Assembly: GCF_905220415.1 (NCBI RefSeq)
Contig: NC_059568.1
Location: 5,828,001-5,892,000, forward strand
Length of the DNA: 64,000 nucleotides
Source of the DNA: Colias croceus
Taxonomy: Eukaryota; Arthropoda; Insecta; Lepidoptera; Pieridae
Reading direction: 5' to 3'
Positions 24,707-35,194 of the stretch are shown here, piece by piece. Position numbers and translations under genes: made by a program. Each line of letters starts with the position of its first letter. Position 1 is the first letter of the stretch. Below the pieces are notes generated by a model. The model worked only from the letters and a program-made list of their open reading frames with translations, had not been told where the DNA came from and searched no databases.

Positions 24707-26665
24707 TCATTCGTCATTTTCATAAAAAAAATTATCTAAATATGGAGCCGGAGCAGTTACATCATTGTAACGAGCCCAGCTTAGGTACCAAACCACTGTC
24801 ATTACGTGTGCACAACATCCTACTGTTCGCCTACCAACGAGACAGCTGCAACAATAACCTGTTATAGCTTCTAGAGTATTTCTTACAGCATCATCTCTAC
24901 TTATTAATAAATAAGTGTAATACTTACGACTATTTACATGTCTGGACTTAATCCTACCCCTTAATAAATAGTTATTCAGACCTAACATCAGAGGAACATC
25001 ATCATCAATTTCATTATTTACCTGAACCCAATAAATGCCAGATTGACGAACATGCTCTCCAAAGTATGACCTAGCTTGTTTCAGTTGATATGTGCCTAAA
25101 GCAAGCCGTTTAAGATCAGTTATTGTAAGTTGTGGAAATGTAGTTAAATGAGGATGTTCGCTATCAACCTGTTGAAATCTCGCTCTCCTTCTATTGACAT
25201 TTTCACTTTCCACGTACACTGCCAAATGATTTTCAAGTGAAAGTCTATTTTTAGCAATACTCACATATTCAAAAGCCTCTGGTGGGTCATTTACGGTAAC
25301 ATGAAACTTATTTAACAAGGCACAAGCAATTCTAAAATCATCTTTGAGGTGCATAGCAGCTCTATTATTGAAAACATCCCGAAAAAGTCTATAATCCCTT
25401 TTCACACGACCATTAACTACTTCTACAACCCAACGACACATAGTTACCAAACGAGACCGATTTGCTTGCAGGGTTGTTAATTGGTGTTCATTATCAAGGA
25501 GAGACTCAGGCATATAGGCGACAAAACCATGGTCTTGAAGTTCACTCACAACATCTCGAAATCCTCTATCAAGAATAAAAATATCGCCCCTTCTGAAAAA
25601 TTGACCAAAACCAGAATCCTCGTTATTTAAGTTTAAACTAGTGATTGTAGCATCGTTAGTAGTGGCCTTGTAAGGACCAAGACATTCCACAATATGACCA
25701 TCGCAGCATACAATCAAGAATGGTTTTACTAAGTTATCTAGTTTTTGTAAACTATATGTTTGTTTTTGGTATAAATAATTGGAACTACTTTGCACAAAAA
25801 TATAGGTAGCATCACAAATAACAATTGCAGGTTTAATTTCTGCAGGTAAATGGGGATTACCAAAAAATCCTTCTGGAATAATCCTATTCCGAGAAGCAAC
25901 ATCTTGTATAGTCATATGATTAAATCCTAAGTACAATGGGACAAAATCATTAATAAAGCAATTTCTAGCTTGAGTAATCAAACGTTCCAATGTAGCTCTA
26001 GGTTTATTGAAAAGAGTGGCTAATCTGTTGTTGCTGTCACCTGTTCTTAATTTAACTAAATAAATGCATAATGCTATAGTAGCGTTTGGTACTTGTTCTG
26101 CTAGATTGGGTATACAATTTAGTAATTCATGAAACTGTTCAAGATTCATACCAAGCCAATAATGGCATAAGTGAGGAGGCATCAATGTAATATTTGAAAA
26201 ATCAAATCTATGGTTGGCAGCTCGCTGCATCATAGTCATAATATTATCAAATTGTTTACTAGTAAAATCTCTCAATTGAGAAGTTAACTGGTCCCAAGAA
26301 CCATGATTTAAATGGTGACGACAAATGCGTGCACCCGATGGTATGTAAAACTTATAATTAAACAATATTAGGTCTTTGATAGTAGATGGTATAAGTAGGC
26401 GTTCAGGTTCAAAACAATCAACAAATATACAGTGACTTGGAGTGTTAGCAGCACGTCTATACAATGATGAAATTATTTTTGGTATCACTGGTTGAACAAT
26501 TTCTGGGGTTGTTGGTGGCAGAGGAGGTGGCACAGGAACAACAGAATCACCACTTAATTCAGTGTCAGCCAGAGTGGGGCGATTTGAGTCACGCTGTTGC
26601 TGCCTTTGTACTTCTCTTGTTGCTGACCTCCAACATGCAGCACATACACGATCCATTCTTGAGAC
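24707..26665 (-). CDS. Transposase exon 3 (HTH, DDE core, SWIM-like end)
   Basis: The acceptor CTTTAAG|GTC is followed by VSR and then Met at 26656. This exon of 652 codons carries the fourth Cys pair, a Pro-rich spacer (PVPPPLPP), the HTH, the three catalytic acidic residues and the C-terminal zinc motif. It runs open to a TAA at 24707-24709, with the last residues FFYENDE. Confidence 0.9.
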   Translation of the reverse strand, partial: VSRMDRVCAACWRSATREVQRQQQRDSNRPTLADTELSGDSVVPVPPPLPPTTPEIVQPVIPKIISSLYRRAANTPSHCIFVDCFEPERLLIPSTIKDLILFNYKFYIPSGARICRHHLNHGSWDQLTSQLRDFTSKQFDNIMTMMQRAANHRFDFSNITLMPPHLCHYWLGMNLEQFHELLNCIPNLAEQVPNATIALCIYLVKLRTGDSNNRLATLFNKPRATLERLITQARNCFINDFVPLYLGFNHMTIQDVASRNRIIPEGFFGNPHLPAEIKPAIVICDATYIFVQSSSNYLYQKQTYSLQKLDNLVKPFLIVCCDGHIVECLGPYKATTNDATITSLNLNNEDSGFGQFFRRGDIFILDRGFRDVVSELQDHGFVAYMPESLLDNEHQLTTLQANRSRLVTMCRWVVEVVNGRVKRDYRLFRDVFNNRAAMHLKDDFRIACALLNKFHVTVNDPPEAFEYVSIAKNRLSLENHLAVYVESENVNRRRARFQQVDSEHPHLTTFPQLTITDLKRLALGTYQLKQARSYFGEHVRQSGIYWVQVNNEIDDDVPLMLGLNNYLLRGRIKSRHVNSRKYYTYLLISRDDAVRNTLEAITGYCCSCLVGRRTVGCCAHVMTVVWYLSWARYNDVTAPAPYLDNFFYENDE

Positions 26666-27441
26666 CTTAAAGAGTTTAAGAATAATTATAAGATATACTT
26701 TCTATTAGACAAAAACTTACTAAGGCACTTTATATAAACTCAAAAATATATACAAGGTGTTGTGGAACAAAACGAATTAAAACATTTCTCTCTTCACGAT
26801 CATGTCGAACAGGATATGTCCTTGATCGTAGAATGGAATTTCCACAAGGAAGACAGACTCTTCTATGTCCAAAAGCAGGCAACGGTAAAATGCTTCCTTC
26901 ACTTGTTGTGTTTGCTCGATTTTGAAGTAATTCAAAACATTCATTACAAATGATGTTTTCTGAAGAAACCTGCAAAAATATTATTGGAATAAAGTACATT
27001 CTGTTTAATAATTTAATACAGTAAATATTATGTTAACACAACAAAGGGTTGGAACTTCTGTTGGATTTCTTTCTAGTAATAATAAAATTCTTATAAACAT
27101 CACCTGCATTTAAAATTCGTATTATATGTCAAGTAAACTCCATCTAAAACAAATACTCTAAGCTCTAGGGAATAAAGTGGCACTTTAATCCCTAGGGCAA
27201 TAATGACATTTTATTACGGACTTTAGAAGAAATTAAATGAAAAACCTATTTGAAACAATAAGTAAATATGTACAATTCAAGCAACTAAACAATGTCTGCT
27301 CACCTGAGTAGGGGCTATCCATGATCGTAATAAACTGAGCATTGAATTCGACGCTTCTTCCAAGTGATGCCTCGTCATGTTTCTCGGTATCAAGAAAGAA
27401 CAATTTATGCATCGTTTTCGCTCACTCGAGGTGTTAGCCAT
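24707..27441 (-). CDS. Intact three-exon DDE transposase gene (cut-and-paste DNA transposon)
   Basis: Exons are 27441-27304, 26969-26754 and 26665-24707, all joined in phase 0, encoding 46+72+652 = 770 residues with no stop or frameshift. The protein would bind transposon ends and cut DNA in the nucleus. N-terminal CxxC pairs are CINC, CNEC, CLPC and CAAC, together suggesting two zinc modules. Numbering from the internal Met at 26656: a helix-turn-helix-like segment at 205-232; acidic catalytic candidates Asp282 (CDATY), Asp363 (LDRGFRD) and Glu412 (VVEVVNGRVKR), a DDE_Tnp_4-type core; and a C-terminal CxC...CxH SWIM-like motif at 603-617. I read it as an eukaryotic IS4EU/ISL2EU- or Harbinger-related superfamily, but cannot choose without a search. 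The open frame implies recent activity or domestication. Clear matching termini were not found. Confidence 0.85.
26754..26969 (-). CDS. Transposase exon 2 (zinc-binding Cys pairs)
   Basis: The acceptor is TTTTTGCAG|GTT and the chosen donor is CTT|GTATAT. Its 72 codons begin VSSENIICNECFELLQ and continue to CLPCGNS and a basic stretch (RSRTYPVRHDREERN), ending IRFVPQHL. Joined to exon 3 this reads on into VSRMDRVCAACW, completing the second Cys module. The donor is weak. A better one (TTA|GTAAGT) at 26720 lies after an in-frame stop. Confidence 0.75.
27304..27441 (-). CDS. Transposase exon 1 (start, first Cys pair)
   Basis: The ATG at 27441 opens 46 codons (MANTSSERKRCINCSF...) ending CTCAG|GTGAGC, a strong donor. 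It contains the first CxxC pair, whose likely partner is CNEC in exon 2. It is too short to show as a long open frame. The start is chosen because it lies in frame with exons 2 and 3 and an in-frame stop lies just upstream. Confidence 0.75.
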
Positions 27442-27531
27442 TTTCAGGAATAAATAATTTCTAAATAAGAATTAACACAGGCTAAGTAAAGAGTAACACA
27501 GGCTGGAAAAAAGTATAAACACCTCTAAAAT

Positions 27532-27691
27532 AAAACGTCCTGTCGTCAGCGTAATTGCGCTAGCCCATTGAGCCCCGAGCGGCCCGATCGGACCACGACA
27601 CAATAGATTTTCTATTGTGTCTGTGATTCCGGGGGCTGAGTTACTAGCGCAATTACAGTATTGGCACTTTATTGTAAAAACGTCCTGTCGT
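27532..27691. repeat. Direct repeat pair enclosing a hairpin, upstream of the transposase
   Basis: AAAACGTCCTGTCGT occurs at 27532-27546 and 27677-27691. Between them lie inverted segments around GTAATTGCGCTAG and a central palindrome ACACAATAGA...TCTATTGTGT. It sits about 90 bp upstream of the transposase start codon, where promoter or transposon-end sequence would be expected. It may be a subterminal repeat region of the element or a small separate insertion. Confidence 0.5.
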
Positions 27692-27699
27692 TGACAAAT

Positions 27700-28866
27700 C
27701 AGCAAAGATAAAATGTCTTTTGCTTACTTTCACACAATTCGATAATAAAACACAATTAAAGTGGAGAGTAAAATCAATCAACACAATGTGATGTGACGTT
27801 TGATATGACAGACTCATCTTTTTTATTATTTTTTTATTTATTAAAAAGGTTCATCACCAGTTGTTACATATGTATCATTCACGTTTATAATGCGTAAGAC
27901 AAATGAAGGAAACATTTTTTGCATGGAATCAAGTATTTTACTTCACTATCTATGTTAAAATAACCTACAGTGTATAAACAACACCATAAAGAATGATTTT
28001 ATGTTAATTGATTTTTTTGTAATTCAATGAAAACAATAATCGATATTAATACACTTAAATATTTACTATGGCAACACTATGTTCAGATGTAAGCGGTAAT
28101 GGATACTAAATCTATGGTAACGGATCTAAACAATTACATGTCTTATTAGATTTTACAAAACATTCCCTGTTCAAAATATATTTTCCGATGGTAAGAAGGC
28201 CTCTAAATTGCCGAGATTTTTTTTAATATTATTTTTATCTTGATGCATGAGAAAAACCTATACCAAAAATGGGCATTCTCCTTTATACTTTTTTAACTTA
28301 CCTCATATTTTTTGTTTTAGGTATTTCAGCTTTCCAAAAAGTAAAATAAAAAGAAATATATGTGCCCATCAAGGGTAAAATTACTGAGGATTACGACCCA
28401 GAAAAAAATACCTTTTGAAAAATAAACTTTGTAAAGTTAGCTGAAATTTGTGCAAGGCGTTTATTATAAACAGTTTTTCTTTGATGATTTTGGCTTGAAA
28501 TTGACCCGTCGAAGCAACGCGTTTAAAAAGAAGATCTGAGTAGCTTACAATTTGGTAAACAGCATCTGATGCAAAACACAACTTTCCTCTATTTACAAAG
28601 TTAATGCTATATATCGGTTCATATCCAGGCTTTGTAGCCAAGAGTTATTTAAAACTATCATTCTATACCAATTAAAATTGTATGTACCTATAAAGTATGG
28701 CCAGTAATATTATAATATAATTAATACTGTTAAAAATATATGTCGTTATTATTTAAAGACCATGATTTTTAGTTTTTTCTATTTCGAAAAATCCTGAATA
28801 TAGAAACCAGTGTGGTCACCCACAGAAAGAGACAAAAAACAACACTGACGTCATTCAAGGTTATAT
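27700..28866. other. 5' flank of the transposase locus
   Basis: AT-rich with no ORF of note. Lies between the direct-repeat/hairpin block and the right diverged inverted repeat. Confidence 0.45.
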
Positions 28867-31864
28867 TTTCTTGTGACAAGTCAATGGTCATAGTGCAATC
28901 TCCAGTGTATTAGATATAAGCTTCTTGAGCTGAACTTCCGACTGTCATTGTCAATCAACCTATGTAGATAAAGCAAATTCCTTTGTAAATACATTATAGA
29001 TTGTTGGCCAAAATTAGATATGTATTTTGATTAGCTCCATATTGTTGTGAATTTCCCCGATCAATTGTAGTGTGCCTCTACAGTCTACAGTAAAAGTAAC
29101 TAACGAAAATTCTAAATTAAAGCCACGATTATAAAATTATACATAAATAATGAATTAATAATTGTCAGAAATATTTAGATTAATTTTGTGCCTAGTAATT
29201 TAATGAAAAACGTATAACGTTTTTACTTGACCTGATTAAAGGAGTTAATAATATGACGAAATTACCAATTTTTTCTTACCATGCTGCATGCTGCTATTAA
29301 AAATGGTGACTCAAAAGTGTTTCAGAAATAAATTAAGTTACATGGATAAAAAATTGGAATATCGCTGTCTATCAATTTGAAGGGAAAAACAGCTAAAAAC
29401 AAAAAATCTAAAAAGAATTTAAAATTCAGCAGGGAATATTGATCAGGCCGTCCCTGGTCAAGTGCGAAATACACGCTTCCCCATGACGCCGGCACGTAAT
29501 TGTATTACTTGACTGAGAGTGATCCGAACCAAATCCTTTAGCCTCACTTTTTCTGACTTGAAAACCTTCAATCTCTCTATTGACTTTTACAGGACTGACT
29601 CTTGTGTTTCTAACTGAAACTAATTCGTAAGATCGAAGAAGCTATAATTTAACATAATATTTGCAGCGAAATATCTTTTTAAATTTGACCACCATCTTAG
29701 TTTTGCTACGTATGAATCATATTATTAATTAATCAAGGTAGGATAGGCTATTGATTTATTTATTTAAAGCGAAAACATGAAATTCTGTATCCAGTCAACG
29801 GTTACCACAAAATATATACTCGTGTATTCGTTGCTTTAATTGATACTTTATAAAATTTACATCGCAATAAATGTATTGAGTCATTAATAAAATTAACTAC
29901 GATTATTATATTAATAATTTATATTTCTTAAATATAAATAAGATGAAGAGGTAAACCGAGTAAAACGCGATTAGATAACAAATGCATATTACGCTCACTG
30001 ATTCAAAAGCTCGTTAAGTATTAATTAATCAAATATCTCGTGTTAGAACCTCAAGCTTATACCTATTAATTAACGATTGCAATTTAAGGGCTCCTCACCA
30101 CCTCGTTAAGTTAGCGACGCGACGGATTGTGTGCGGTACGTCTAGTTTCCAGAACGTTTCGATAGTTTATGTCGACAATTGTAATGTTTACACGTGCCAC
30201 CGTACTAAAATCATCTGAGACAAGTACTCGCGAAACTTTTATCAAAATGCCTTACCTGGAAACTAGTCTGGACTTTAAAACCTTGACTCGAGTTTAACAA
30301 TTGGAAAAGCAATAAGCGTATATTGCCTGTCCACGTGTAATGCTGTTAGCTGTAATATTGAAGGGGAAAATTTTCATTAACAACAACTCGTGCAGATATT
30401 CGAATATTTGAAAGCTGAACTTGAATCTGAAAAAAGTAAAATGAAATAATATTTATCTATATGGACCTCGCCGCGCCGGGAGCGTTGCAAGCGACCTATT
30501 CAATGCAACTTGTTGAATGTCACGCCGCGCTTCTTTCACTTTACACGGAAAATTTATTGGAAGATTTCAATTTCAAAGATTATGAAGAGATTTTAAATGA
30601 AATGGAATATAAGATTATCTCGACATTGAAAACGAAACTAAAAATATATCAAAGGTCAGAGCTGTAAGCGCGCTTAATTAAATTTTTTGCAGCTCGCCCA
30701 TACAATACATTCGTCAAAATAATTCTCTTTGACGTATCCTGTACATTGTACAATGAGCTTTAGTCCGCAGACACGAAAAGCCTAATGTAAATACTCATTT
30801 ATTGGAATTTCGTAATGGACGATTTATAGGATTTCAGATGTATTAATTTACAATACTCGAATGCGTTTTTGAGTGCGTGATGTCGAAATTAATTTAAGGA
30901 TTAATATGAGCCATGTTATTGCTATTCATTCAGTCATTATCATATGGGATGATGAAAAGATAATTATGCATTATATCGTGTCGTTATTAAATGTATTTAA
31001 TCGATTATGGCAACATTAGTTTATAATAATTGGTAATTGTACTAAAATAAATGCTTCCACAATAAAAACCTGCACTTTATGGTATTAATTACTAACTAAC
31101 AATACATTCATGTTATCGAAGCTGGAAAGGGGATTTCGGTGCGATACTGAAATTAAATTTGATACAGTTTCAGTATCGCATTACGCATAGGATTTTTAGT
31201 AAATTTGCAGTGAAACTTAAATTTTTCCAAAAAAATATTGAATAATACGAAATACACCATTAAACTTCTCCTTGTAGCTTTTCCACCAAGTTATATATCA
31301 AAGCATTTTAATCCATTGAAAATTGCGCAACAATAAACTGAAATTACGATACCAACATGAGACAATGTATGCCAAACTAGACTTCTAGACAAATACAGGG
31401 CGCTTTGAAGCACAAACGCATAACTATGGTATTGTCTATTCGGCTTACAATTTCCGACAACTTCACCTACAAATTACGAACTTGTAAGATTGACAATGGT
31501 TATCTAGGAACCAACGCTAGGAACAGTTTGTGATGCAAGCTCTTAATTTTGCAAGTATTGTTCTGAACCCACACACAATTATTGTTTATAAATACAAATA
31601 TAAGTATAAAGTATATGCATAAGTATAAAGTAGTTTATCTACATGTAATTCCACTGATGCTTCGACCGTCGTTAATCTATTGTTATATGTATATGCAGTT
31701 TAATGCAGTGTTTGCTGTAAAACACTGTAGAAATTAGGATGTGCATTTTTCTTTATGGTAGTTAAAGATATTTGATTGTTAGAGATTTGGTGGAAAATAA
31801 GATTTTTAAAGCACAACACACAGAGTTATTTTAATTTAAGTGATATTATTTAGGTGCGTTTAGA

Positions 31865-31908
31865 GATTCAAAAAATAGGTATCTACTAAGATACCTATTT
31901 TTTGAATC
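31865..31908. repeat. Perfect 20-bp hairpin
   Basis: GATTCAAAAAATAGGTATCT, loop ACTA, then the exact reverse complement. This is too short for a typical insect pre-miRNA and is probably a transposon relic or a replication-slippage product. Confidence 0.7.
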
Positions 31909-32344
31909 TTGCCAAAGAAGTTTTACTGCTCAGATGTGTGCTCCGCACACAGGCTGTTTGCTTTTATATTCTATGCGAAGAAAAAGAAAAATAATTTTCT
32001 TTAATAAACTCTTATTAATTTCATAATATAACAAAGTTATATGAATACAAAATTTTTTCTAAAAAATCTAACCAGTGGCTAATTAATATGCCCGGTAACT
32101 TGTTTCGAACTAATTTTTACGTCGCAAACTAACGAACAATATGCATGTTCTTGTTTAATACTCATTACTGCCCTCTACAACCCTCACGGGAGTGAAAAAT
32201 TTCTACACTTTTTCAGAAGCCAATAATGAAATGATGAGCCATAATATCTTTGTTAATATGGGGATAGTACACAGAGTGGACACAAAAAGTTAAGAAAAAA
32301 GTAGTTAATTAAAAACAACTGTTGTGTGGTTTTATGAAACCACG

Positions 32345-32490
32345 GTAAAAGTGAAACTTTTTTTCACACTATAGACATTTAACTAAAAATTATCGTATTT
32401 GTACGATAATTATCGTACGTATCGTGCGTCACGCGACATGCGCTACACAGACCAAAAAGTTTGAGACGATGTAATAAAAGTTTCACTTTA
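32345..32490. mobile_element. MITE distantly related to family A
   Basis: Terminal segments AAAAGTGAAACTTTT and AAAAGTTTCACTTTA are inverted and resemble family A ends. The interior has palindromes (AATTATCGTA...TACGATAATT) and CGTCACGCG. I infer it is a diverged relative. Confidence 0.4.
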
Positions 32491-33505
32491 AAAATAATGC
32501 TTCAAATGAAGACAATATTTCCGTCGATAGCGTTTGAGACAAGACAGTGTCTTCTTGGAAATTGGAAGGAAACTTCGATGAAGATGAGATAATATGGAAT
32601 TATTATTTATCGAAATTACTACACAGGATGTCCTGTGTAGTAATTTCTGGTCTGCTAGATTCATTGACGTATCAGTTGTTAGTTATTTTTCTTAAAAATA
32701 TCTAGTAAACAATTTTAAACGTTGATTTTTATTATTTAAGTATTGTTACGTAATAATCGTATTATGTAAAACTATAATTTCCATCAAGCATAGTACACAT
32801 AGGGCGGGAGGTATCTATAGGGTGTATGTAATATGACATGTTTACTATTTAGTACACAAATCGTTAACGCATGAGCGCTTGTTTGTTCTGCGGATCATGG
32901 TGGTACGTGATGTATGTTGGTTTTATTGGTAAAACTATTTGCCTAGTGTGAACCCGAACCGAATACAGTCAAGTTCAGGACTCAGGTACATGTACGGCTT
33001 TTGGGCGGATTTTCCCTGAAATAGTGGATACAATAATAGGAAGCACATTCTAATAATTATTAATAGAATGTGTTTACTCATAATTTATAAGACGCTTTAT
33101 AGAAAACAGAGGAGGTTATACGTAGACAAATTCAAACCATACTTAAGTTGTATTTATTCATGAACAACTAATTAATATTCTCATTAAATTTTAATGCTAT
33201 GAAACAAATGAGTAAAAATATAACATACAATTTGCGACACAAATACAAAATGAAAATATAATTTAAATAGGTATTTCAAGTTGTTTACGAAAATACTAAC
33301 CAAATATAAGACGTACATATTCACAAGACATTACCATGATCTTACAGGCGAACGAGGTCGCTTAATTCAAAGCGACATGATGCGTCCGCGCCGTCACACT
33401 AATGTTCATGAATACGGCTGTAAGCTGGTTGACATCTTTGACAGCGTCGCCTTCTGTGCTCACTTGATCCCTTACAATAACAAGGAACTATATTATATAA
33501 TGCTA

Positions 33506-33692
33506 CTAGCTTACCGCCCGCGGCTTCGCTTTATCTAAAACCTAATAAATTATATACTTAAACCTTCCTCTTGAATCACTCTATCTATTAATAAAAACCG
33601 CATCAAAATCCGTTGCGTAGTTTTAAGTATTTAAGCATACAAAGGGACATATAGGGACAGAGAAAGCGACTTTGTTTTATACTATGTAGTGA
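33506..33692 (-). mobile_element. Complete short non-autonomous Helitron, second copy of the 21995 family
   Basis: On the - strand it starts A|TCACTACATAG at 33692 and ends GGCGGTAAGCTAG|T at 33506, with AAACAAAGTCGCTTTCT near the 5' end. 187 bp. Both borders match the Helitron rule exactly. Confidence 0.75.
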
Positions 33693-34716
33693 TACAGTTA
33701 TATATAGTTTTCCTGAATGGAAGTTTCCATCCATTTATACATAGTTAGGTAGTAAAAAATATATAGAGCATGTAGAGGGAATGTAATAAATGTCATTCTA
33801 TTCATTGCAAATGCGACGTGAATGCAACACATTCAAGTGTAATCGTCAGGAGTCGCACGGTGCTCAAGTGGCTTACATTTTGTTGCGCTGACACGTGTAA
33901 TTTACACAAAAGAATTTTTCCATGCAAAACATTACGATAAATCAAACACTTTCTTACCATTCTTATAGATGGACTAGCTTTACAGAAATAGAAATAGAAA
34001 CACGCCTCGTAAAATAGGTAACATAAAGGCAAATATTGCCACAATTACAAGCATTTTGCCGTACATCTTCAATAGTGGCATTGAATAGTGACACTCCCAT
34101 AAAATGCAGCTCACTAAAACGACTGTTTACGTGATAATCAATACGACAGTCCTTACAAAGCCCTCACAATTTCAATGGACGAGAGTGGAATATTAATGTA
34201 TGTCACGTGTGTTCGACTTGTGATCTAATTTTTGTAGCAGATTTATGAAATTATGTCCCTATTACTGTTCCCTTGACCTTCGTCCAATAAAATTGTGACG
34301 TCATTATATAGACGCGAAGGTACCACTATAACGCTTTTTGTACATCCCCGAAGTATTTGTAGGCTTTTTGGTAATTGGTACTTGTTTTGAATTATTTCTA
34401 TTTGCAAGTAAGTTAAGTTATCTATATCTACAGTTGAGTAAGTTGTATAATTTGTGTTTCAGCTATTGATTGACCCGGCGGACAGCTTTAATTCTTTCAA
34501 TTAAATCTTTAAACATAAATCTTACTTAATAAATTAATGAAAGTCGTTTTAGTTAGATCTTTTATTGGGTTTATTACGGAGTTTTACGTTTTTATTAAGT
34601 TTATTGTATTTGTCTCCACTAATTTGATTTAAAATTTAAATAATCATTCTTAGAAATACGTTTATGTAGCAAAATAAATACCTATTACAAAAAGGTAGTA
34701 GCAGTAAATGATTTAA

Positions 34717-35190
34717 GGGCCCTTAGTAGGTGAAAACGGCAAATTGGACTTTTTTTTATTGTCGATACTGTCTGTCATCTATGAGCTATTATTGAAAATA
34801 TTGAAGTTTTTTCGCACTGAATTTTCTAATATGTATTACAGAACGCATGTGTAATGAGATGACTGTTTCCAAAACACGATTGGAAAAATTTTGCTGGATA
34901 CAAAAAACTTGAAGTTACCTCTAAAATATCATATAAATGCTCATTACAACCGTATTTTACGATAATAATTCGTATAAAATAATAATAAAAAAACATAGCC
35001 TGTGCCTTCTCGATTTGGTGACTGTTTTAGATTTAGAAAATTCTAAATATTTTCATTCACGTTTTGATAATAATTAATGGCGCTTACAATTTTTAGTTTC
35101 GAGCACGTTGATTCCATATTAAACGCGGACCCCCTCACCCCTCACCTCAGGCGCGAATAGCTACGAAATCTGAATTTTAGCTAACCCCTC
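34717..35190. mobile_element. TTAA-flanked dispersed element, copy 1
   Basis: A 474-bp sequence bounded by TTAA at 34713-34716 and 35191-35194. It starts GGGCCCTTAGTAGGTGAAAA and ends GCTAACCCCTC. Copy 2 lies at 62828 in the same orientation. TTAA duplication is the piggyBac signature, but the ends do not begin CCY, so the superfamily is left open. Confidence 0.6.
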
Positions 35191-35194
35191 TTAA

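Larger units (their letters stand above)
22965..28945. repeat. Diverged inverted repeat pair flanking the transposase locus
   Basis: About 70 bp at 22965-23036 reappears in reverse complement at 28867-28945, sharing AAGAAGCTTATATCT and ATACACTGGAGATT at roughly 80% identity by eye. The transposase lies near the middle of the 6-kb interval. They could be old termini of one large element. However, termini this diverged do not fit an intact transposase, so two copies of a dispersed repeat are as likely. Confidence 0.4.
28946..33505. other. AT-rich DNA with small repeats
   Basis: Holds the hairpin at 31865 and the diverged MITE at 32345. A 68-codon open frame at 30461-30667 begins in GC-rich sequence but has no recognisable motif and no convincing splice context, so it is not called. 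Confidence 0.4.

Noticed and set aside
24619..24867. + strand open frame opposite the transposase 3' end
   Set aside because: It is antisense to the well-supported transposase exon and the Harbinger remnant, with no domain of its own.
30461..30667. 68-codon open frame with a GC-rich start
   Set aside because: An ATG is present but there is no recognisable domain, and flanking splice sites that would join it to the channel exons in phase could not be established.
31865..31908. pre-miRNA candidate
   Set aside because: The stem is only 20 bp with a 4-base loop and no flanking extension, shorter than usual insect miRNA precursors.
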